64,000 bases of DNA from Piper betle. Its lineage: Eukaryota > Streptophyta > Magnoliopsida > Piperales > Piperaceae. The DNA lies in NCBI GenBank assembly GCA_033002965.1, contig JAURVB010008882.1:278022-342021 (forward strand), given 5' to 3'. Position 1 is the stretch's first letter; every line of letters begins with the position of its first letter. The notes beneath the pieces are model-generated. The model was not told where the DNA came from, ran no database searches, and worked only from the letters and a program-made list of their open reading frames with translations. This document shows positions 46,871 to 58,417 of the stretch, piece by piece. A program made the translations under genes and the position numbers.

Positions 46871-47879
46871 ATATCAGTTTTGCCGAAACTTTTCAGCCTT
46901 GCCACTACCGGCCATAGTTATCTCAGACCACCAGACCACTGCCATACCCTCATCATTCAATGACCTGACAATGTGGGCACTCACCATCAACCTCAGATGC
47001 TGGAAAAGCCATCGTCGGAGCCACTAAAGTTGTCGTTGGACCATCACCATAGCTGGGCCTGTCGGGCCTGCTTATTGTTGTTCGTGCTTGTAGTCTTGTC
47101 CAGCTCTTCGACTCCGTGGTTGACATCTATTGTAACTAGACCTAGACCCATGACCGTGCTTAAACCTGCCCGCTCCACAAGACCAATCAGCACATAATGA
47201 GCCACCTGAAGCCTGGTGCACCGAAAATAATTCACAGGTTATGTATGCCACAAGAATTAAAAATGGAATTTTAAAGTCTTCCCGACCTTGGATTGAGACG
47301 AAACTTGGTCCCCTACCCTTTTTGAGCTCTCCAAACGCATTAATGGTGTTATTTTTAAGATTTAAGGACAAGAAATGGATGAATGAGGGCATTGGAGTCA
47401 AAATTATCAAAGACAAGTTTATTTGAAGGTGACAAAATTTATTATTTTGTGTAAAGTGTAAAATAAAAAAAAATAGTGGACTTGTGGCTGCGAAACCACC
47501 ATGGACTGACTTAGATATTCGAGTTGAACCCTAAGGAAACACGTAAAATTCTTGAGTCTTTACTTGCTCGTAGCATTTTACTTTCATTTATTATTTGCTC
47601 GATTTCTTTACGCGGTAAGGGCACATTTGGTTCCTCCAAACCCACTTATCTAACCCTACTCAAAGTGAAGCAAGCATCATAGGGCAATTCTGTGTCCCAA
47701 CACTATTGTATCAATTGTGAGCGAACTCATTGCTCACTATATAACAAGTGGAGTAGCTTGAGCACCTAAATTCTTGAGGGAAGGAGTTTTGAATTCCCTA
47801 AGGTACTAAAGAGAACCAAAACATGGAGAAGAATACTAAAGAGAGACAGAAATGCCAACCTAGTACTAAGGTTTTAGAT
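46871..47879. other. Intergenic repeat-like DNA, no gene seen
   Basis: Includes a stretch (47235-47400) with GAGACGAAACTTGGTCCCC and CTCTCCAAACGCATTAATGG, which looks like dispersed plant repeat. No intact frame was found. Confidence 0.4.
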
Positions 47880-48383
47880 AATGGTAAGAGGAAAGAGTCC
47901 GATAAACAATGAACTGTGATACCAAAATTAGTGGAAATTACAAGGTTGATCCGTAGCCTTTCTTATATATCAAATTAGGAACCTTTCACCTAGACTTGTT
48001 TGACTCAAATAGCTATCCAAAGATTTGCAATTCTCTCATCAGGGCTAACTCTCTTTCCGTAGTATACTCTAAAAACTTTTTCTTTAAAGCAGACTAGACA
48101 TCTGTTGCGATGTTCAAACCAACAACTTGTGATAAGATTTCTTCATTAAGAGTATTGATTATCCATCCTTTAATTGAATGATTTGTTCTTTGCAGGCAAA
48201 GAAATTTGGATTTCTCACAAATTGCTCAGAAGGTACACTGAGGGAATTAACAATTGTGACAGATGGAGATGGAATTGTGCCATCTAGAAATCGCAGACAA
48301 CCTTGGGTTTCAATGAGATTCACAATTTGTGAATCCCACACGAGAAAGTTCTTCCTATGTAAATGAATAGTGACTAACAAAGA
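47880..48383 (-). pseudogene. Ty1/copia Gag fragment
   Basis: The minus strand first reads LHRKNFLVWDSQIVNLIETQ, GCLRFLDGTIPSPS and NPNFFACKEQIIQL (48159-48380). This is the N-terminal copia Gag pattern (L.R.N...W......L...L..F.DGT...P). After frame changes it continues with WIINTLNEEILSQVVGLNIA (about 48090-48160) and RELALM. No LTR, protease or integrase of this element was identified nearby. Confidence 0.75.
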
Positions 48384-48459
48384 AGCATGAATATGAACAG
48401 GATAAGGATATCTCTTTGATGTAGTATTGACAAAAGATTATGATAAAAATACTGCCCTT

Positions 48460-50189
48460 TGTTGTTGCTTTATCAGTACATCGTGCAAGTGCGCATATTG
48501 AATAAGTAATAGAATGATGAGTAAGAGATCGTTCCCATGAGGATTTGACGTTCTATTGTTATTGTTGATAGGAAAGTTGTAAAACCTACTCAGCTGTGTA
48601 CAAAATGTATATGCTATGATGGAAATCTATTCTAAAATTAATAGATCAAGTGAGGGCTTAAAACATGTGTACTATTCTACTACAGAGAATGATGCAAAGG
48701 CACAAAGACAAATAACACAACACAAGTTGTCGCAAATTCTCTTTATGAAAATGGATTTGGGCCAGATAACTTCACTTCGTTAATAGGTAACACATCTTGT
48801 CATGCTAATCAAATTACACATCCAGATGATATTCAAGGAAACAATTTAATTGTAATGGGCTCCTACATCTTATCCCAACTTACCGCCTTAGCATCACTTC
48901 ACATCCCTATGCAAACAAGACTAGATTATTGCATTAATATTCACTCCCTTATATGGATATCTATGACTCTAATGCATCCCTGCAGTTAAAATCATAAACT
49001 ACTTTATCCATGGATATCACCAGCCTGCCTATCTTTAGATTTTGACTAAATCTCTTAATCATGTAAAAATTAGCTACTATTTTTAAGCATTAAGTGTAAG
49101 CATGAAACAATCAACTAACAAGTAGTGCAACAAGATAACAAAATAAGATATATTACATATCAACCAAGATCCATCATACAACACAGATCACTAAGTATTT
49201 ACCCCATGTAAGAAATAGTACTACATCATGAAGCTCATCCAAGAAAATAACATTGCAAGAAGAGAAGAGAAAAAGATACAAATCTGTAAAGATGAGGCCC
49301 TAGCGTGAACTTTTTCTTCAGCATTGTTGCTTCCTTGCAATGTTGAGTCCACAACTTCTTTTCAACAACCTTCAACTTTTCCTTCAGATTAAGAGTATGA
49401 AAGGTAAAGAGATGAAAAGTGAGTTTTCTTCTTCAAATGTCTTCTTTAATCTAAGCTATGTATGATATTTAAGTGTATCTATACCTTTGGCTATCGTGTG
49501 TTCTTTCTTGCGAGGGAGTGAAAGTATTTATAGCCGATTGGGGGTGGAGCTCTCTTGAGTGTACAACAACTTCCTAGTAGTTTTCTTCCACTAAAGTGGG
49601 GTAGATGTTGACTCCAAAGTGTGATTGTTTTCTTGACCCCTTGTCTCCAAGTTGTTTAATGGAGTTAGTGGACTCGTCCCATGTAGTCCAAACGAGTCAA
49701 ATAGGTCAAACTAGGTGGAGGAATCTTCCTTGTAACTTCTATCCCAAAAATTCCTCACGAGTGGCTCCTTTAATTGTTAGTAGTGGTTGGGTTTGTACCT
49801 TGTTGCTCAAAGTGTTTATCTATTGGCTTCAAAGTGGGGATTTGAGTGGATTAGGTAGATTTGCTCGGTAGGTAAGGAACAATTGGAGGTGTTTTTATAG
49901 TTTTATCCTTGCAAGTGTGCAGGTGTTGCACTTATGACCATACTAGGAAGTGTCCCAAGTGGTCCATCATGGGTTGGTGGACATGTAGCCCTTTTGCAAA
50001 TGTGCATGAGCTTTGTCTAGATCATTCAAAATATATTTCTTTATTTAGAATTGGCTATGAATTTACTTATATTTGATATAACTTGGAATAATTTGAGATT
50101 TTTAAATTTTAGCAAAAATTGCTAAGCAAAATGATGCTAGGGTATGAAAATGATAACCAAAACTTATCAAAATGTTATGTTAATCTACA
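48460..50189 (-). mobile_element. 3' LTR (family 4) of a minus-strand Athila-like element
   Basis: On the minus strand it starts near TGTAGATTAACATAAC (50189) and ends ...GCAACAACA (48460). The polypurine tract AAAGTTTAAGTTTGGGGGCT (minus strand, about 50198-50217) lies just above the start and is of the same type as in the element at 18028. Homologous to 6004-8100. About 8 bp between tract and LTR start leave the exact border open. Confidence 0.75.
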
Positions 50190-50666
50190 AAATATTAAGC
50201 CCCCAAACTTAAACTTTGATAGTCCCTAGCAAAATAAAATATTAGTGGCCTCACAATATTCTTGATACTAGTAATCAAATGGTGAAGGACTCATTTTCGC
50301 ACAAGCAAAGAGCTAAATTTTCACACAAATAGTCATATCTTTTCCAAATGCACAACCAAGTATAGATCAATTGGGAACTTGCAGGGTTAAGGAGATTAGT
50401 TCATCATTAGTCTTGAAAATAGTAGATTTTTCTCCACAAAACTAATTCTTGAGACTATTGAGGGTAAGAATAATTTATTAGGTTGTAATGAGGTCAGGGC
50501 TAGCGCTTGAAAAAATGGGATATCAGGAGAGCAAGCAAGGGAATCACTAACTCCGGATTTTCTAGAACTAATTATTGTGCTCAATAAGAATAGTAACTAT
50601 GATTATTTTTTCACAAATGTACTTCCCTCACTGTTCCTTATCACTTTCTTCTTTTCCCAACTTCTC

Positions 50667-50710
<44 letters not shown>

Positions 50711-51967
50711 AAAACAAGTAGTTTGTGCAACTACAATACCACCACCTAGCCAATTCTCTCAATGTTAAAACTTTTCCTCCATTTCTTCTTTTTTGCCCCA
50801 CAACTTCTTCCCTTCAATTGGTTGCACATAGTCCTCCTCGATTATGAGCACTATGACTTGTAATAGAAAAATTCCTAGTTAGTCATGCTCGGTCAAGGTG
50901 AAAACAAGGATTTCTCATAATCAAGACAAGGCTATAAAATATTAAGGACACAAGAAGGAGGTCAATGTTGGCATAATTCGTCTAAAACATGGTTGAAATA
51001 GGGATGGCTAATGTTGGCCTTGGTGATCAATTTTCACTTAAATAATTTCTTAGTTAGTCCAAAATTCCCTTTGCCTCGATGATCCTAGCTTGAGATTCTA
51101 ATTCTCATTTCTCCTAAACTTATAAGAATTACATTTTAATTTAGCATGGTTGGGTCATAGGTTGGATGAAAATATGGTTGCTTTGAAAACATAACTCACA
51201 TATATAAATATGTATGCAAAATTATCCTAACCACATCATGATTTGATATAAAATTAGAGCACCTTATTTACTATGGCCTTCTATCAAGATAACCTATTCA
51301 TTAGCACGCATAACGATTATTTTTTACAACCCAAAAGTATGAAATATTTCCCCTCCCCCAAATTAAGTTTGATTGTGCCCTCATAGTTAATAACAACAAC
51401 AAAAAATAATTATTTCGCAATACAAATAGAACAGTAGCAAGAAGACAATAAGATCAGAATGACAACAAGATAGAAAGAAATTAAGAGGAGGGTAGGAGAG
51501 AGAAGTGCTCATTGGGTGTATCAGTTATCTTCACCCGAGTTATTGTTGGCCATGGTGAAGTGGCCAACGATTGGGTCTTTTCGTCCCAAATTTGTTGCAA
51601 CCTCCGGAAGTGTGCCTTGGTACCTTTGGTTTTCATCCTCATTCCGATAGGAGTTGCCTTGGAATACTTCTATTTTTCTTCTTTTTCTTTGTTGTTTTGC
51701 CACCAAAGAACCTACAAACATGCAATCATGAAGAGTTGGCAAATTAGATATATTAATTTTTGTTATTTTCCATTTTCCATGCACGAAAAGATTACAATTG
51801 TATGAGTACTCCATGTAGGAGATTATCTTTTACTGCACTGCCTTAATCTCTTTGAGCTCCTCTAGTATCTCCATGCCAAGTTGATGCCTTGGCATCTATG
51901 GAGCATCAATTGAAGCCCTAGTAGTGATGGCTAGTCCAACTTTGGTCCCCTACTCAATTCTTTTCAA
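50190..51967 (-). other. Untranslated 3' region of the Athila-like element
   Basis: Contains the polypurine tract at its low end and a (TA)n microsatellite at 50669-50707. Overlapping open frames on both strands at 51512-51814 (about 97 codons each) have no recognisable domain, but one could be a remnant of the env-like region. Confidence 0.5.
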
Positions 51968-52585
51968 TTTTTACTCTAGATTGGGTGCAAGGGTTGGTGA
52001 TGTTGGCTAGGAACCATAATCTCTTGTAAGGCCCCACTGAATTGATGATATTGTTGTATATTATTCATCTGTCATCCACTTTCATCTTCTCGATCATGGC
52101 ATATAGTAAGATAGCTTGATCCAGAGTGACATGTGAGGTGTACATGGTAGGGATGAGTCTGCTGCAGACCAACTTGAAAAGAGGTGTCTAGCTTGACATC
52201 AATGACCCAATGTTGAAATTGAGCTGCTAGTTGTTCTTTCCAGTGACCCAAATAATTTCTTTGTGTAGGAACCATAATTTTTACTCCAGATTGGGTGTAG
52301 AGCTTGGTTATGATGGCTAGGAACCATAATCCTTTGGAAGGCCCCCTCAATTGATGATGTTGTTGCATATTACCCATCCAGCTTCCACTTTTCTCTTTAC
52401 GATTATGGTATATAGTAGGATAGCTCAATCCATTGTGACATGTGAGTTGTGCGTGGTAGGGATGAGTCTGTTGTAGACCATCTTGAAAAGAGGTGTCTAG
52501 CTTGACATCAATGCCCTAGCATTGAAATTGAGGTGCTGGATGTTCTTTCTAGTGACCCAAATAACCTCTTTGTCTGCTTGACATA
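51968..52585 (-). repeat. Tandem duplication, period 310 bp, in the env-like region
   Basis: The unit starting TTTTTACTC.AGATTGGG occurs at 51968 and again at 52278. Both units contain GGAACCATAAT, AAGGCCCC, ATTGATGAT.TTGTTG, GTGACATGTGAG and GAAAAGAGGTGTCTAGCTTG in the same order. Confidence 0.9.
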
Positions 52586-52680
52586 GCTTCTTCTCCAACT
52601 CATTTGCCTCTAGACCCTCATCCATCAATACTAAATAGTCATCTTTGCTATGCCAAGCAGACAAAGAGGTTATTTGGGTC
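52554..52680. repeat. Perfect 27-bp inverted repeat
   Basis: Arms 52554-52580 and 52654-52680 are exact reverse complements (GACCCAAATAACCTCTTTGT, then CTGCTTG). The match extends about 7 bp further inwards with one mismatch (CATAGC). The loop is about 60 bp. Confidence 0.95.
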
Positions 52681-54217
52681 AAATGCTGTCTTGGCCTTGG
52701 ATCTAGCCTCTAAGGACTCAACTCACCAACCCATACTAAATAGTCATCTTCTCCAACTCTTTTACCTCTAACAAACACGTTGTCTTCCACCCTCTCTTCC
52801 AAGTTTCCATAGAACTCCCTCCCTAGCTATAGTTTCCCTCATATGGTTTCTTGCATAATTTAATCCACCTAAGACTTTTGATAATATCATGTTTGACCTT
52901 ATCTGGGCTGTAGTAATTTAGATCCAATGCCCTTTCCTTGATTTGTTGCTTTCCTTAAATTATCTGGTCAAATGCTGTCTTGGCCTTAGACGAGATGAAG
53001 GGGTAGTGGGCAGTGTTGACAGATAGTTGTGCCTTAGATTTCTTTGCTAGCACTTTCCTCCTTGGGGGTGGTACTATGGGTTGGGTTTCTTCTTTCTCTA
53101 CTTCCACGTCCTCATGAGTAGATGGTGGTGGTGATTGTGCTGGGACCTGAGGTTTCACTTTTATTAATCTTCTTCGAGTCCTTGTTTTAGTTCTTTCGAT
53201 TGTGTTGAGGATGTCAAGTTTTGATTTCCTCTTTTTCACTTCTTGATTTCCTTCTTCTTTTCTCTTCCTCCTTCTCATACAATGGTTGTTTCACCTTCTC
53301 ATCGAGTCTCAGCAATTTCTTTGCCCTTTTCCTTGGTTGTTCTAGGATTTTCAACTGTAACTCTCGTTTGTGCTTTTTCTTTCTTTCTTGGGGGTGATTT
53401 CAGTGAGTCCCTTTCTCCTAGTTGTTTTCTTTGAGACTTAGTGAAAGGTGATGTGATTATTGGATGCTTGTCATCCCTCTTTTAGGTAGAGGTCGCAATG
53501 GGGATCTTTGTCGGTCAGTGTCTGGGTTTTCCTCTTTGGCTCTGCCCTCACATCTTGGCTCTATGGATTTTTCATCTCAGCAGTGAACTCAACCACCTCT
53601 ATTATGGATTGGTGAGTTGAGTCCTTAGAGGCTGGTGGGGAATCCGTGGGTTGTGTCATGATAGACTTAGAAGCTTGTTGCTTCTTTTGAACCATATAGT
53701 CTTAAATCAAAGTTTCCACCTCAATGAACATAAAAAAAATTAAACCTTTGTGTACTTTTATTAGTGATTGATAATCTAACATATGCAACATATCATGAGC
53801 AGGGTAAGATATAGGTAACTCAAACAAGCAATCAAACACATCTCACTCATCGCATCTTTCTCTATACACAGATTACACATACTATTGCACAAGCATCTAC
53901 ATGAGCATCAAGTATATTATCTAGCCAGCGATTCATAATAACATGCAAGGCAATCAATCATTCAACAACTATTATTGAGTACAAGAATAAGAGATTAAAT
54001 TGAAAATTGAAGCTCATACCTCATCAGTTGATCACTGATTTTGCAAAAGATCGAGAGTGGTGCACTAGTAGTGGCGGTGAAGAAAAGTTTGGGTTAAAAG
54101 GACTTTCCCTTTCACCTTTCCCTTTGCATTTATCCTCCCTTTCCATTTTCTTGAGTCATTTTGGGTTTGGTTCAGGCATGTCACCTACCTCAACTTGGGT
54201 TGGGTTTGAAAACAAAA

Positions 54218-54238
54218 TGTGTGTGTGTGTGTGTGTGC
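54218..54238. repeat. (GT)n microsatellite
   Basis: About ten GT units, followed by a T-run. Confidence 0.95.
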
Positions 54239-54245
54239 CTTTTTT

Positions 54246-54650
54246 TTTTACTTGGGTTGCCTCCCAACAAGGTCTTGTTTTCAGCCTTTAGCTTGACTTG
54301 GCACCTGGTAATTCCTAAATTGGCATGATAGGTGAAATAAATTGGGTCACTTCTCCTCCATGATAGTGTTTGAGCCTATGTCCATTGACCTTGAATTGAT
54401 TCCCTTTCTTCTTATGTTTGATTTTTATTGCACCATGTGGGAATGCATGCATCATAGTGTAAGGTCTAGATCATCGAGACTTAAGCTTTCCTAGAAAGAT
54501 CTTCAGTCTAGAGTGCACAATAGCACTTGATGTTCTGGCTCAAAATGCTTGGCTAGAATGTGTCTGTCATGCCATAGTTTGGTTTTCCCTTTATAAAGTT
54601 TGGCATTCTCATATGCATTGAGCTTGAGATCATCTACTTCATTTAGCTGT
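54246..54650 (-). pseudogene. Integrase C-terminal fragment (Athila-like)
   Basis: The minus strand reads LQLNEVDDLKLNAYENAKLY, KGKTKLWHDRHILA, HFEPEHQVLL and SRSMDIGSNTIMEE-like pieces. This matches the end of Athila-type integrase (LNE....R..AYENA..YK.K.K..HD), broken by frameshifts. Just beyond, towards lower coordinates, is GGTTGCCTCCCAACAAG (54256-54272), a string common after pol in these elements. Upstream pol is cut off by the LTR starting at 54654. Confidence 0.7.
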
Positions 54651-54653
54651 AAC

Positions 54654-56599
54654 TGTAAAACCCGTGATCCGAGTTAGGATTTATAGTCTGAACCAGGCTA
54701 TTCGACCATTATTTTTATTCAAGTCAAGTTTTAATTACAAGATGACCATTTATTTTTCTCACTAGCCATTCGTTTTTCTCACCAACCATTCCTTTTTCTC
54801 AACTGACCATTTGTTTTTTTCACCAACCACTCATTCCCTCCCCCCCACCCCCCACCCAACATCAATTTATTCCACACTTTTGACACTGTCACCATCCAGC
54901 CATCACCATCCTTCTCACCCAACTTTCTTCTTCTTTCTTTCCTTCTCTTGTCCCCCACAATCCTCACTCGAGCCTGCCACAACCTTGTCACCATTGCCGC
55001 ATGACTGACAATTAGGTACGTAGTAGGAATTAACCGTCTAGGCTTGAAGACATAATCTGAGCTTCTACCAGGTCCCGTTAAGACTTGTTTTCTATTTTAT
55101 TTTCTATTCTATTGTCTATTGTTTTAAAATTTGCAGGACGAGTTAAGTGGTATTTTATCGAATCCCACTTAGCTCGGGTCATTTAGTTGAATAGTTTTCT
55201 GGATTAATAACCTTCGAAGATGAGATCCGTCGAGTATGTTTTTGAAAATAAGATCCACCACAGGTTGACTTTGGGCCTATTTTATAAATCGCTACCCAAA
55301 CCTATATAAATGTAGTTTTCGTGTTTTCAATGAGGAAAATTCAACAACCATACTACGTGAGCAAGAATGTGCCAGTTTAAGCCGGGAATACTAACAACCA
55401 TGTTATGCAAGCGGCATGCGCCAGTTGAAGCCGAAATACTGACAACCATGCTACGCAAGCGGGCATGTGCCAGTCGAAGCTGGGAATACTGACAACCATG
55501 TTATGCAAGCAGCATGTGCCAATCGAAGCCGGAAATACCGACAAATAGGCTACGCAAACATGGCATGTGCTAGTTGAAGCCAGAAATATCGACGACCAAG
55601 TTATGCGAGTGACAAGTGCTGGTCGAAGCCGGAAATACTGACTGCCATGTTATGCGAGCGGCATGTGCCAGTTGAAGCAAGGAATATTGACATTCGTGCT
55701 ACATGAGTGAGTATGAAGGTAAGAAAAGGGCTTAAGATATAATAGTAGTCCCAAGGGACTAGAAAGTGAAATGAGAAAAGGCCGAGGCATTAGCAGCAGC
55801 AAATCAATTCAGTTAGAGATGATTTCAGTTTAGTAGATGCTCTTCAGAGAGTTCACGATAAATATAGAAAAAATATTTTCTTTCATATGAGAGTTTGCTC
55901 TAATAATCAGTTTAATAGTAGTTATGTTGTGGACCAGCAACAATCGTTACTGACATGTTTTTATAATATATATAGATGATGATCATGAGTAGGATGAGCC
56001 AGCCTGGAGGGAGGAGCAGTGACATCTCTTGCATACACACATATCCTACGATAGAATGTTAATGTTTTGTTTATGTTGTCATTATATTGAGGATGATGTA
56101 ATGTAATGCAAGGTATGATAATATGATAGTGATATTATTATTTGAAACAGATTAATGTGCAAGTAAAATGATAAAAGTAAAATGTGAATAAAATGAACAG
56201 GTGGGTCGAGACCCAAAACATCGAATATTCTGAGGTGACAGAATTAAATGTTGATGTGGAAAATATGATGCAATGAATGTATATTGATTTATGTAATTAT
56301 ACATGTTGTTTTGATAGGGTGGCCCTTGATTGCACATTTAGGGAAAACTCTATCCATCATATTTTACGAATTTTTATCTATTTTCATCAAAATTGTTTTG
56401 GTAGGCAAATTAGTTGTTATGTCATCCATGCAGTAGCATATTAGGGATCTGTGTATTCATCCATACATAGTAATTGACATCTTCTATCTTGAGACACCGA
56501 GAGCAGATCCATAGGGTTGGGTTAGAGTTAGCCGACCTAACTAGGACCGGTGACTTTCTGATTCGGTTCTCGAGAGTAAACTGGACTTGGGGTATTACA
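54654..56599 (+). mobile_element. 5' LTR of a deleted Ty3/gypsy element (family 5)
   Basis: Starts TGTAAAACCCGTGATCCGAG and ends GGACTTGGGGTATTACA. It shares its first kilobase with 57279-58090, including CTATTCTATTGTCTATTGTT, GACGAGTTAAGTGG.ATTTTA and ACCTATATAAATGTAG (a likely TATA box at about 55300-55312). It contains a 49-bp minisatellite. The 65-codon frame at 54811-55008 is pyrimidine-rich low complexity. Confidence 0.75.
55340..55705 (+). repeat. ~49-bp minisatellite in the family-5 5' LTR
   Basis: Seven units or so of GACAACCATGTTATGCAAGC, then (A/G)GCATGTGCCAGTCGAAGCC, then GGAAATACT, each with a few differences. Confidence 0.92.
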
Positions 56600-57278
56600 A
56601 TTTTTGTTCTATGTCTAGTTGGTAGGTATATGTTTCTATCCTTGTTGTCCTTGATTTATAGATTTCTCACCAATAGGTAGTATGAAATTATTTTTAGGAT
56701 TGGATCAGTGAGTTGGAGTACTCATGCGAGACGGTGTCTAGCCAATGTAGAGCCGCACCGCTACCAGGAAATCCCCAGTGAGCCAGGTCCAATAAGCGTT
56801 CATAGAGGGAGTCATCATAGCTGAAGTCGCCGCAGTGTTAGAAGCTGTCAAACTGAAATGGAAGCTGCCATCGCATAGTTGGTAGAGGTACAAATGTAGA
56901 TGCAATAGAGTCTGGAGGAATTCTGAAGAGAACTATGACAAATAGCTCTCGTTGTAGCTCGAACGGAGAAGAGAATAGATATGGATGATGAGGCATGAGG
57001 ATAGTATGCAATTCCCATGAACCCTCCACGGCCGCCTCCTCAATCAGATCAGAGGACACAAAAGATACATCAGATAGATGCCCCAGCCACAATGAGAGCC
57101 ATGGATGAACAAGTTCAGGAGAATAGACATCCAACAAGTTAGAACTATGGATGCTGTCACGGAGAAAAATGTAGTGTGGATATGGATGCATGCTTCAAAT
57201 GTGGTCAACCAGGACATTGAGAGTGAAGCCTCCTTAATTTAAAAATTCAAGGACGAAATTTTTATAAGGAGGAAAGAT
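56600..57278 (+). pseudogene. Collapsed interior: Gag zinc knuckle joined to polypurine tract
   Basis: Near 57191-57224 the frame CFKCGQPGH is the beginning of a CCHC zinc knuckle of Gag, followed at once by a stop. About 30 bp later comes the purine-rich AAGGAGGAAAGAT tract and the next LTR. All of pol is missing. The upstream frame is degraded gag. The 117-codon antisense frame (56838-57191) is a shadow. Confidence 0.65.
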
Positions 57279-58090
57279 TGTAAAACTTGTGATTCGTGTC
57301 ACGGTTTTATAGTCTGAACCGGGCTATTCGACTGTTATTTTCAGTCGAGTCTTATTTTAATTACGCGATGACCATTCATTTTTCTCACTGACCACTCATT
57401 TTTTCCCCCTTGACATCTATTTATTCCACACTTCTGACACTGTCACCCTCAAGCCACCACCATTCTTCTCACCCAACCTTCTTCTTCTTTTTCTTCCTTC
57501 TCTTTTCCCCATGATCCTCACTTGAGCCGGCCACAACCTTGTTGGTGTTGCCACATGGCTGACGATTAGGAAGGAGTAGGAACTCACTGCCTAGGTTCGA
57601 AGACACGCTCGGAGCTTCTACCAGGCACGGTTAGGAATCATTTTCTATTTTATGCTCTATTCTATTGTGTATTGTTTTAATATTTGCAAGACGAGTTAAG
57701 TGGCATTTTATCAGATCCCACTTAGCTTGTCGAATAATTTTTGGATTAATAAACCTCGAGGATGAGATCCCTACCACTAGTTACCTTCGGGCCTACTTTA
57801 TAAATCCCTACCCAGACCTATATACATGTAGTTTTCATGTTTTCAATGAGGAAAATTCAACCACCATACTATGTGAGCGAGCATGTGCCAGTCAAAGCCG
57901 GGAATACTGACAACCATATTATGTGGGTGGCATGTGCCAGTCGAAGCCGAAAATACCGACAACCATGCTATGCGAGCAAGCATTTGCCAATCAAAGTCGG
58001 GAATACCGACAACCATGTTATATGAGTGGCATGTGCTAGTTGAAGCCAGAAATACTGACAACCATGTAATGCGAGCGGCATGTGCCAGTT
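57279..58090 (+). mobile_element. 3' LTR of the family-5 element, truncated
   Basis: Starts TGTAAAACTTGTGATTCG right after the polypurine tract and parallels 54654-55680. It breaks off inside the minisatellite at about 58090, where TTTATTTATTTATT begins. Confidence 0.75.
57850..58090 (+). repeat. ~49-bp minisatellite in the family-5 3' LTR
   Basis: About five units of the same sequence as 55340-55705 (GACAACCATG.TATG.GAGCG, then CATGTGCCAGT.GAAGCC). The short frames read through it on both strands are repeat translations, not genes. Confidence 0.92.
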
Positions 58091-58417
58091 TATTTATTTA
58101 TTTATTGATCCATTTATTGTTATTTATTTACCCATTGTGTATGAGGCATGCCTATATGATTATTTACTATTGTTGATGACATATTTACTCATTAATATTA
58201 TTTTTATTTATGTTTGTCTTTTATTTATTTATTTATTTCATTATTTATTTAATTGCTCCCACATATGTTATTGTTTATCTGTGTTTAATTACACAGACAT
58301 ATAACTATTAGACCCCTACTTAACACGGGCCATCAAGACGTGATTTTTCTTCCATGATTGTTTTTCGAACTAAGCTCCACCTCATGTAACCTTTGGACCT
58401 ACTTGTTTGTTTCCCTA
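58091..58417. other. AT-rich spacer, no gene seen
   Basis: TTTATT-rich sequence between the truncated family-5 LTR and the family-2 LTR end. Confidence 0.5.

Larger units (their letters stand above)
51968..53700 (-). pseudogene. Athila env-like / 'putative plant transposon protein' region, scrambled
   Basis: The minus strand carries pieces of the Athila-type ORF between pol and the 3' LTR. A basic, proline-rich stretch (52955-53278) has RRKRKEEGNQEVKKRKSKLD, QSPPPSTHEDVEVEKEE and PFISSKAKTAFD. Duplicated pieces resembling RLIPTMYTSHVTLDQAILLY and AMIEKMKVDD appear near 52085-52170. Stops and frameshifts are frequent, and blocks are duplicated in direct and inverted orientation (see findings). 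The function of this ORF in Athila elements is unknown. Confidence 0.6.

Noticed and set aside
55340..55705. CRISPR-like 49-bp repeats
   Set aside because: Whole unit repeats without unique spacers. It is an LTR minisatellite.
57837..58176. Short open frames with repeated peptide motifs on both strands
   Set aside because: They are translations of the 49-bp minisatellite.
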